From a bacterium (GTDB lineage Bacteria > Patescibacteriota > Saccharimonadia > Saccharimonadales > Saccharimonadaceae), in contig JAKQOF010000096.1 in assembly GCA_029565375.1 (NCBI GenBank), positions 1 to 5,492 on the forward strand: a stretch of DNA of 5,492 bases, read 5' to 3'. Below the pieces are notes generated by a model. It saw only the letters and a program-made list of their open reading frames with translations. It did not search any database and was not told the DNA's origin. The number at the start of each line of letters is the position of its first letter. The first letter of the stretch is position 1. Of this stretch, positions 1-5,492 are shown one piece after another. Made by a program: the position numbers and the translations under genes.

Positions 1-2425
1 TGATTGCCTGGGCAAGCTCTTGCTTTGTGCCATCAACCGCGCTCGTGTCTGCCTTTGGACTTTTCTTTTTGTCCATAGTCTCATAGGCTGCGTATTGAAT
101 AGTGAAGGAACGGAACTTGCTTAGCTGTTCTGACTTCTCGACACATTTTTGTCCAATTTTCCAGTCGTAGTCCGGAATTAATGGGTTATCAATTGCGGCA
201 GACGTTTCTCCCATTGGCTCTATTCGGTTTGCACAGTTGTCAACGAACTGCTTGTAGTCGCCCTGCGGCTTACCTGTGTTTTTGCTGACATAATTATTAT
301 TCATCATGTAATCAAGAGTGACATCTATGTCGGCGTTCATCTCGTCAGAGCTCATTGCCGCGGTTTCGTTACCATACGAGTCGCATCCAAGACCCAACTG
401 CGTCAATGCTGTGTCAGTACAGTGGGAGAACTTAGCGGCTTTTCTGTCGGCTGTCAGGACGCCGGTCTCGGCACTCGCGCTTGACGTCAGGGTTGCAAAC
501 GCATTAGGTATAATCGAGCCAATCAATCCGACTGATGACATGACCGACGATGAGTTTGTGGTGAAAGCGGTAACATTGAGCGTCTTTGCAATACTGCCAA
601 GGAATGAGTATTGGTTGGTGATATCAAATGGAGTCGCCTGTGCCTCGTACCTGTCTACAGCGGCGATGTGTTGTTGGATTGGTGCAGTGTCGAGGGTATA
701 TTGCTTTACCTCTGCAGGTGTAGCTGTAGTGAGCCCGTACGAGTACGCATGGTTCGTATATATGCGTGACGATCCGTTACTTAGGAGTGCGCCGTTTGGT
801 GGCCCAACCGTATTTTCGTCAAAGCTTGATAGGTCATCGTTGACAAGTGAATCAGTACTTGCACCAATGACAAGAGCCATGATAATGATCATTGCAGCCG
901 CACTGGCAGCAAGTTTTGTTGCACAAACGCCTGCGCCAACAACGGCGCCTGGAACACCACCGACAAGATCAAGGATTTCCGTTCCACATTGCACGATCGT
1001 CCCTAATGAGTTTGCTGCAATACAAACGCCATGAGCAACCAGTAGTGTGCCTGCGAAGCCTAATATCAGGTTAGTCAGTTGGCTGAGCGCATTTGGTATG
1101 TCACCTGTAGGACTCATTGAAGACCGCCTGTCTTGCTCGGACAGCGTTCCGGGATCGTCCGCATTGATGGTAGATGTGAGTGCGTTTGAGTCTAGCCCAG
1201 ACCTCATATAGTATTGATTCGGACTCACGCTACCGTCGGCATTTGTAATGGTCTGGCGCATATCAAGTTGTGTGTACTGATTGGCAACTACCTCAACTGT
1301 TTCTGGTGGTGGGCTATCTCCGGAAGCAAGCTGGTCGGCAAGGTTAAGGAACACCATCGCAAATGTAGAGGCTGTGGCAATTTTTGCCGCCTTTATAGCG
1401 AGAGTTACACCCTTTGCTGCGTTATACCCTGTACATGCTCCAGAAATGGCATTCGCTGCTTTTAAAGCTGGACTTAGCTTGGCACTTTCTAGTGCCGCAA
1501 ATGCAGGCTTCAGTCGGCCGTTACGAGCCCGCTCCTGTGCGGTTTTAACTACATCTGGGTCAACTGACGCGCTTGCTCCTTGAAGCCCAAGCGCCTTTCG
1601 CCACGATGCAATAACCTTCTCTTTCGTATCCCCTGTCACCTTGGGTAATTTGTCTAGCCCCAACCGCCGCAACGTGCTACCAAACTTACTGTTGAGAAAG
1701 TACGCAGTTTTGGAGCTAAATACTTTGTTAAACATTGCCGCCAAACGCGGATCATTTATCGCTTTTGTCATATCATCACCATTAGTAATCGCGAGTTTCT
1801 CTCCGGGGAATGTCAACGACTTAATGACATGACGACCACCGAACTTCTTTTCGGTCGTCTCGACTGTAAATCCATTTGCACGCAAGTTGCGCAGCATTGT
1901 GTCGTCAATGGTGCCAAATTTACATTTTAAATTACACTTTCCATCGGATGACTCAGTAAAGGCGTTTTTTACTGCGTTTAACTTGTATGCAAGCATCTTT
2001 TGTGACGTTAGTGTTAGTGCCGGTGCGGCGACATTGAGCGCCGTTCCAAGCAGGGCTTTTGTCTGAATGAATAGTAACGCTGATCCGGCAATCGCTGATA
2101 TAAACGCAATAATGGCAACAACAGTAACAAGGATACCGGCTAGAGGCCCAAGTCTTTTCAGAAATGACATTTTGTTTGTGGCAGCACCCGCAGCGGTTGC
2201 GGCAAGTTTCAACTGCCACGGTGCGGCTTCGGCGTGCTGAACAGTAGAAAGTAACTTTGCTGCTGAGTCTTTTGCAACGTTTGAAGCAGTGCTTGACGAT
2301 TGGCTAGAGGTGTTATTCTCGGCCATTGGCGCACCACCTGCCGCAGCTTCCTCGTGTTTTTCCAGTGCCCCGGGTTTGTAGGCGTCGTCTTGTTCTTCGC
2401 GTGTGTTGGGTGTTCGATTAACCAT
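1..2425 (-). CDS. Large membrane protein of a T4SS operon, VirB6-like candidate (3' end cut off by window)
   Basis: An uninterrupted frame of 808 codons runs from an ATG at 2425 to the left edge with no stop, so the C-terminus is missing. Residues 1-92 are polar, Ala/Ser/Gln-rich and probably cytoplasmic. Basic K85, K90 and R91 precede a strong membrane helix at about 93-120. Residues 121-340 form a soluble, Lys-rich region with a CxxxC pair (C164, C168). A weaker hydrophobic stretch lies at about 340-362. Hydrophobic segments follow at about 452-473 and 484-522, the latter Gly/Ala/Ile-rich, then one at about 631-650 and a polar Cys-containing region to the end. It starts 17 nt after the VirB4 stop, so it is probably co-transcribed. 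I recognise no catalytic motif. Position after VirB4 and several hydrophobic segments suggest the VirB6/TrbL/PrgH slot, but this is inference; it could be another lineage-specific T4SS membrane protein. The gene itself is near certain, the role is not. Confidence 0.85.
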   Translation of the reverse strand, partial: MVNRTPNTREEQDDAYKPGALEKHEEAAAGGAPMAENNTSSQSSSTASNVAKDSAAKLLSTVQHAEAAPWQLKLAATAAGAATNKMSFLKRLGPLAGILVTVVAIIAFISAIAGSALLFIQTKALLGTALNVAAPALTLTSQKMLAYKLNAVKNAFTESSDGKCNLKCKFGTIDDTMLRNLRANGFTVETTEKKFGGRHVIKSLTFPGEKLAITNGDDMTKAINDPRLAAMFNKVFSSKTAYFLNSKFGSTLRRLGLDKLPKVTGDTKEKVIASWRKALGLQGASASVDPDVVKTAQERARNGRLKPAFAALESAKLSPALKAANAISGACTGYNAAKGVTLAIKAAKIATASTFAMVFLNLADQLASGDSPPPETVEVVANQYTQLDMRQTITNADGSVSPNQYYMRSGLDSNALTSTINADDPGTLSEQDRRSSMSPTGDIPNALSQLTNLILGFAGTLLVAHGVCIAANSLGTIVQCGTEILDLVGGVPGAVVGAGVCATKLAASAAAMIIIMALVIGASTDSLVNDDLSSFDENTVGPPNGALLSNGSSRIYTNHAYSYGLTTATPAEVKQYTLDTAPIQQHIAAVDRYEAQATPFDITNQYSFLGSIAKTLNVTAFTTNSSSVMSSVGLIGSIIPNAFATLTSSASAETGVLTADRKAAKFSHCTDTALTQLGLGCDSYGNETAAMSSDEMNADIDVTLDYMMNNNYVSKNTGKPQGDYKQFVDNCANRIEPMGETSAAIDNPLIPDYDWKIGQKCVEKSEQLSKFRSFTIQYAAYETMDKKKSPKADTSAVDGTKQELAQAI

Positions 2426-2433
2426 AACGGTCA

Positions 2434-2440
2434 CTCATCC
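2434..2440 (-). promoter_or_regulatory. Ribosome binding site of the large membrane protein gene
   Basis: GGATGAG on the minus strand lies 8 nt before the ATG at 2425, just after the VirB4 stop codon. It is a modest Shine-Dalgarno match. A GTG three codons upstream in the same frame (2434-2432) overlaps this site, and an in-frame TGA lies directly before it, so the ATG at 2425 is the better start. Confidence 0.5.
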
Positions 2441-2442
2441 AG

Positions 2443-4308
2443 TTACGGCGCGCTTGTGTTAGTATTTGGGTCTATCGTTGTTTCGTCAGTAATTTGTTGC
2501 GCAGCACGCGGGTTGGTTGTAATAAGACTCTCTTCTGTTTCGCTGGCAACAATTTGGATGTGAACGTGGTTTTGCCCCGCAAAGAACAACCCCTGTCCTA
2601 TTGGGAAGTTAGCCAGTCGCTTCTTTTCTTCGTCTGTTAACTTAAAGACATCAGACAGCACATCAACAGCACTTGACGACTGCTTCAACAACAGCTGCAT
2701 AGAACTGTTGGCGACAATAGCGCGTCCCATTTTACTGCTCATAAAGTCTTCGACGTCCTGGGTGATTGTCGTCAGGCCTAAGTAGTACTTTCGGGCACGC
2801 TTTGCCAGGCTGAATAAGAAGTTGGCTGAGTCGTCGTACTTCATCAGTTGCCATGCTTCATCAACGATCAGCATACGCTTCTTTTGATCAGTACGAGTGA
2901 TGTTCCAGATGTGCGACAGGACGATATACATTGCTACTGGGCGCAGTTCGTCCTCAAGGTCACGAATATTAAACACAACCATCGGGTTATTAATATCAAC
3001 GTTTGATTGTTGGCTAAAGATACCCGCGAACGTGCCTGTCGTGTATTTGCGTAGGCGTTGCGCAAGTGATGGGCCGCTGCCCCCCATGTGAAGAAGTGTG
3101 TCGTAGAGTTCTGCGATAGTTGGAGGAGGAGAATTGTGCGTCAGCGGGTCGCTAGTAATACCAGCTCGTGCATACGTATCAATGAGCGCTTGGTCAAGGT
3201 CTGCTTCTTCTGCAGGGTTCAGTGCGGACATTGGTATGCCTTGTGGCGAAACTTGTGTGCCACCAAGCATCAAACGAAAGAGTCCGTGGAGTGTCACCAG
3301 GTTAGCACGTAGGGCGTCGTCTGCTTCGTCGGTGTCGATAACGCGCGGTAAGTCGAACGGATTAATACGCGTATCAGCGTTCAGACTCAGACGAATGTAG
3401 CTTCCGCCAACTGCTTCGGATAGTTTTTGGTACTCATTTTCTGGGTCAATGATAATGACCTCACTACCTGTCATCATACTACGAAGGGCCTCAAGTTTGA
3501 CAGTAAACGACTTACCTGCACCAGACTTAGCAAAGACAACCATGTTGGCGTTCTCGAGTGAGAACCGGTCAAAGATAACAAGTCCGTTGTTGTGCATGTT
3601 AATGCCATATAGTACGCCCTTGTCCTGGGTCAGGTCGGCACTGGTGAATGGAAAGCTCGTGCTGATTGCACCGGTGTTCATATTGCGTCGAATTTGCAGC
3701 TGGTCGGTCATTTGCGGAATGCTACTGTTGAGGCCTTGCTCTTGTTGGCTGCTTGCTACCTTACTGAATATAAGCTGTTGACCAAAGAGGGTTTCGATCT
3801 TGTGTTGCACAAACCCTAGCTCGTCCAAGCTATCGGCGTACAACGTGACATACAAGCCAAAGCGGAAGAACCGCTCTGCGCCTACCTGCAGCTGGTCTCG
3901 TAGTTCCTCGGCGTCTTGAATAGCTGCTTCCATGGCTGGGTCACGCACGCGACCGCGCTCGTTGTTGATCGACATCGACGCTTCCAGCTGCGTCACCTTT
4001 TTACGGAGGTTGTTCAGTACCACTTGGCTTTCAACAGGATAAATAAACATGCTGACATCAAGAACTTCGTCAAAGTTGATAAGTGAGCTCAACCAGCCCG
4101 TGTATATCTCGCGCGGATAGCCATAGATATAGATGGTTCGCCCGTACTTTGTCCCCAGGCGAAAGTGCGAGGCATGAATCTCAATGCTACTTGGCGCAAT
4201 CAAATCACGGAGTGTTGTCACACCCTTCAAAAATGCTTGTTCAACTTCACTCTGTTCGAGTGCACGCTGTTGTGCAGCAATATCAATGGGGTCGCGAGTT
4301 TTTGCCAT
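2443..4308 (-). CDS. virB4: VirB4/TraC-type T4SS ATPase (motor part of a split VirB4)
   Basis: This 621-residue protein would be the cytoplasmic ATPase that powers a type IV secretion or conjugation machine. Residues 35-115 resemble the second N-terminal subdomain of VirB4/TraC (a YGRTIYIYGYP stretch at 55-65, then WLSSL). A charged, probably helical segment spans about 95-142. The RecA-like motor starts near 230: Walker A AKSGAGKS at 260-267 with catalytic K266 and S267, IIIDPENEY at 285-293 (a VirB4-family motif), an all-helical insertion at about 330-430, Walker B LIVDEAW at 480-486 (D483, E484), the basic KRARKYY at 503-509, TQDVEDF at 516-522 and NSSMQLLLKQ at 534-543. All motor motifs are present, so it should be active. 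The first Walker A position is Ala instead of the usual Gly. The tail after about 590 is polar and Thr-rich. It overlaps the upstream gene by one base (TAATG) with a good ribosome site. Family is certain; substrate (DNA or protein) cannot be told. Confidence 0.96.
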   Translation of the reverse strand: MAKTRDPIDIAAQQRALEQSEVEQAFLKGVTTLRDLIAPSSIEIHASHFRLGTKYGRTIYIYGYPREIYTGWLSSLINFDEVLDVSMFIYPVESQVVLNNLRKKVTQLEASMSINNERGRVRDPAMEAAIQDAEELRDQLQVGAERFFRFGLYVTLYADSLDELGFVQHKIETLFGQQLIFSKVASSQQEQGLNSSIPQMTDQLQIRRNMNTGAISTSFPFTSADLTQDKGVLYGINMHNNGLVIFDRFSLENANMVVFAKSGAGKSFTVKLEALRSMMTGSEVIIIDPENEYQKLSEAVGGSYIRLSLNADTRINPFDLPRVIDTDEADDALRANLVTLHGLFRLMLGGTQVSPQGIPMSALNPAEEADLDQALIDTYARAGITSDPLTHNSPPPTIAELYDTLLHMGGSGPSLAQRLRKYTTGTFAGIFSQQSNVDINNPMVVFNIRDLEDELRPVAMYIVLSHIWNITRTDQKKRMLIVDEAWQLMKYDDSANFLFSLAKRARKYYLGLTTITQDVEDFMSSKMGRAIVANSSMQLLLKQSSSAVDVLSDVFKLTDEEKKRLANFPIGQGLFFAGQNHVHIQIVASETEESLITTNPRAAQQITDETTIDPNTNTSAP

Positions 4309-5150
4309 TAACTTGCCTTTCCTAACTCAGCGGCAATGGCATCGCCAATCCCCTTTTTGACATACATTGCGGTGACATTCTCAAAGTTACCAAGCGGTTC
4401 GCGAACGGCAGTGTCCGGGTTGTAGCTGTTGTAATATAGCTCGCCCAACTCTTTGGTATTAAGTTGTACGCTTTGCACACCAAGCTGATATAAACCAGAC
4501 GTGACGGCATCAACGCGGTTTTTTATCTCGTCTTTTGCTTTTTGATACGTCGTAGCGTCGATTTTTGTTGTCGTGTTTTTTGGTTTCGGAAGCAGCTTTG
4601 AGAAGAAGCCCTTGCCTTGATCAACCAGGCTTGCCCCATCACCGTTTGAATAAAAAGGAATGACGATAAAGAACGACTTGTTCATAATATTTGCTTGTTG
4701 TGACAACTGGTCGATAAACGCAATATAATCTTCCATCAACACAGACAGTAACATGTTGTCTTGTGACTTGCGAATGTTAGTCAAGCGTTCGATGTATGGG
4801 CCAATATCAACACGTTGTGACCGAATCAGGATTTGAACAGGATGTGTCAGCGAGTTAAGGAAGTTTTGATAGCTAAATTCAACGGCTTCTCTTTCGGCAC
4901 TACTCATCAGGTCAAAGTTGATTGACTTGCAGGCCACAACTGCACGGAACGATCCGTCGGCCATGATTACCATACTGTCGCGCATCTCTGAAAGCAGCAA
5001 CGTATTTTGTGTCGAGTTGGGATTACGCGGAGTAACCGCAGCTTGAGCCGCCGGTGCGGGATTGCTGGTGATGGGTTGAGACGGAGGTATCATAGGAATA
5101 CCACCGGGTGCCGGCGCCGTTGAAGGTATAGGTTGATTGTTTGGCGGCAT
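4308..5150 (-). CDS. TraC/VirB4 N-terminal-domain protein (first part of a split VirB4)
   Basis: A 280-residue soluble protein without membrane helix, signal peptide or Walker motif. Residues 1-47 are a Pro/Ala/Asn-rich, probably disordered leader. The folded part starts near 50, with DGSFRAVVAC at 65-74, a helical FSYQNFLNSL at 92-101, PVQILIRSQRVDIGPYI at 104-120, a beta-strand-like SFFIVIPF at 159-166, and LGVQSVQLNTKELGELYYNS at 223-242 followed by YNP. This order, ending in a 'leucine-rich helix, EL, LYY, YNP' block, is what I know from the N-terminal region of VirB4/TraC ATPases, where it precedes the part found in the next gene. It probably binds that ATPase and completes its N-terminal domain at the membrane. 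Together they total 901 residues, close to or slightly above a one-piece VirB4. The ATG at 5150 is the only usable start: no ATG, GTG or TTG lies between it and the in-frame TAG at 5198-5196. It is coupled to virB4 by a one-base overlap. Confidence 0.88.
   Translation of the reverse strand: MPPNNQPIPSTAPAPGGIPMIPPSQPITSNPAPAAQAAVTPRNPNSTQNTLLLSEMRDSMVIMADGSFRAVVACKSINFDLMSSAEREAVEFSYQNFLNSLTHPVQILIRSQRVDIGPYIERLTNIRKSQDNMLLSVLMEDYIAFIDQLSQQANIMNKSFFIVIPFYSNGDGASLVDQGKGFFSKLLPKPKNTTTKIDATTYQKAKDEIKNRVDAVTSGLYQLGVQSVQLNTKELGELYYNSYNPDTAVREPLGNFENVTAMYVKKGIGDAIAAELGKAS
4316..4323 (-). promoter_or_regulatory. Ribosome binding site of virB4, inside the end of the upstream gene
   Basis: AGGAAAGG on the minus strand lies 7 nt before the ATG at 4308 and is the best-placed Shine-Dalgarno site in the window. 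It sits in the last codons of the upstream gene, whose TAA shares its final A with the virB4 ATG. This fixes the start and suggests translational coupling of the two VirB4 pieces. Confidence 0.75.
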
Positions 5151-5201
5151 AACGCTCAGCTTCCCACTCCCGATTATGTGCTTTTTGCCACTCTCCTACG
5201 A
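5151..5201 (-). other. 51-nt intergenic spacer between PrgI-like and TraC-like genes
   Basis: This is the only spacer of notable length in the window. I see no hairpin followed by a T-run, so no terminator, and no convincing -35/-10 pair. It holds two similar stretches about 20 nt apart, GAGTGGCAA and GAGTGGGAA on the minus strand, and the orphan AGGAGAG. The flanking genes most likely share one transcript. Confidence 0.5.
5160..5165 (-). promoter_or_regulatory. Weak ribosome binding site before the TraC-like gene
   Basis: GGGAAG on the minus strand lies 9 nt before the ATG at 5150. It is the best match at normal spacing. A better Shine-Dalgarno-like AGGAGAG is at 5197-5191, but that is 40 nt from the start and has no usable start codon at proper distance. 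Confidence 0.35.
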
Positions 5202-5492
5202 CTATCGCAACGAGACAACCACCTCACCAGTACTACCATTTTGCTGATTAATGCGGTTTGCTTCGCGTGCGATTGTCTCGATTGACAAATCGGCATCGTT
5301 TGCAAGGTTCATTATACCAGCTGACAGGGGCTTTCCGCTAGTGGTTAGGCTCGAATCAAGTGGTTGAATAACTTTCTGCTGCATACTGGCTGGGTACGGT
5401 GTGTAATCGGTCGTGTCCAAGTCCCCTTGCGGCTTTTGTGCGGCAAAAAAAGTATACGCAGCAGACGGTGCTTGTGGCGAGGCAACAACTAC
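5202..5492 (-). CDS. C-terminal end of a probable PrgI-family T4SS protein (5' end beyond window)
   Basis: The frame is open to the right edge, giving the last 96 residues and a TAG stop at 5204-5202. A TTG at 5420 could be read as a start but the frame continues upstream through 24 more codons, so this is the end of a longer gene. Residues 1-55 of the fragment are Pro/Ala/Gln/Thr-rich and look disordered, with YTPYPASMQQKVIQPL at 30-45. A compact tail follows: IMNLANDADLSIETIAREAN at 60-79, and a last strand-like EVVVSLR at 90-96. I recall this tail (linker, 'NLAN..DLS..TIAREA', 'EVVISLR') from PrgI-family proteins of Saccharibacteria, whose N-terminal part has two membrane helices and is VirB3-like; that part is not visible here. 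The position directly upstream of the VirB4 genes fits PrgI. Without the N-terminal half, the identity rests on tail and context. Confidence 0.75.
   Translation of the reverse strand, partial: VVVASPQAPSAAYTFFAAQKPQGDLDTTDYTPYPASMQQKVIQPLDSSLTTSGKPLSAGIMNLANDADLSIETIAREANRINQQNGSTGEVVVSLR

Noticed and set aside
735..750. Short palindrome-like GTACGAGTAC
   Set aside because: It lies within a coding region, is only about 10 nt and has no repeat partner, so it is probably chance.
318..1034. Plus-strand open frame of 238 codons
   Set aside because: It lies fully antisense to the 808-codon membrane-protein frame, has no ribosome site or neighbours on its strand, and its protein is Ser/Ala/Val-rich without recognisable domains.
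1214..1832. Several plus-strand open frames of 63-100 codons
   Set aside because: They are overlapping shadows of the large minus-strand gene and show no family features.
1953..2219. Minus-strand open frame of 88 codons, Cys/Arg-rich
   Set aside because: It is a different frame inside the large membrane-protein gene, covering its first membrane helix; the Cys-rich composition is a frame-shift artefact of Ala/Val codons.
2418..2438. Six-codon mini-frame (ATG to TAA) across the start of the membrane-protein gene
   Set aside because: It is too short, lacks its own ribosome site and is out of frame; it most likely arises by chance in the 17-nt gap.
2300..3781. Plus-strand open frames opposite virB4 and the start of the membrane-protein gene
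   Set aside because: They are antisense to genes with clear domain structure or uninterrupted coding, and have no supporting motifs.
4083..4513. Plus-strand 80-codon and minus-strand 63-codon frames around the virB4 start
   Set aside because: Both overlap the VirB4 and TraC-like genes in wrong frames or on the wrong strand.
5202..5420. A separate 72-codon gene starting at TTG 5420
   Set aside because: The same frame stays open to the window edge, and the sequence upstream has the same linker composition, so it is the end of a longer gene.
5445..5451. Run of seven A (seven T in the coding strand, T TTT TTT in frame) as a slippery site or sequencing error
   Set aside because: The frame is open on both sides and leads into the expected PrgI-like tail, so no frameshift is needed; no downstream stimulatory structure was seen.
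1..5492. CRISPR arrays, tRNA/rRNA genes, insertion sequences, terminators, strong promoters
   Set aside because: I looked on both strands and saw no regular repeats, no transposase frames, no RNA gene landmarks and no hairpin with T-run; nearly all bases are coding on one strand.

Overview
The window is densely coding. All real genes lie on the minus strand, so transcription runs from the right edge to the left edge. I read it as the middle of a type IV secretion system (T4SS) operon with the gene order used by Gram-positive-like and Patescibacteria/CPR systems: PrgI-like protein, VirB4/TraC N-terminal part, VirB4 ATPase, large membrane protein. The layout, the split VirB4, the Pro/Gln/Ala-rich linkers and the C-terminal tail of the first protein resemble what I remember of Candidatus Saccharibacteria (TM7) genomes. 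That placement rests on recalled family features, not on a search. Glycine is encoded by GGN, no in-frame TGA occurs in any gene, and the visible stops are TAA and TAG. There is therefore no sign of the TGA=Gly code of Gracilibacteria/SR1.

Layout in order of transcription. (1) 5492-5202: the last 96 residues of a protein that enters from beyond the window, a disordered linker followed by a compact tail typical of PrgI-family proteins. (2) A 51-nt spacer, 5201-5151. (3) 5150-4308: a 280-residue soluble protein with a Pro-rich N-terminus and the first N-terminal subdomain of a VirB4/TraC protein, with no nucleotide-binding motif. (4) 4308-2443: a 621-residue VirB4-type ATPase with the second N-terminal subdomain and a complete RecA-like motor; its ATG overlaps the previous stop (TAATG). 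(5) A 17-nt gap, then 2425-1: an open frame of 808 codons running off the left edge without a stop. It encodes a large membrane protein that is a positional candidate for the VirB6/TrbL/PrgH-type channel component. Because it is cut by the window edge it is easily missed, yet it fills 44% of the window.

How they work together (inference from T4SS biology): the PrgI-like protein (VirB3-like) would anchor the VirB4 motor at the membrane, the two VirB4 pieces would assemble as one functional motor, and the large membrane protein would form or gate the inner-membrane channel. No promoter, terminator, RNA gene, mobile element, repeat array or CRISPR is visible. Expression probably comes from a promoter upstream of (to the right of) the window.
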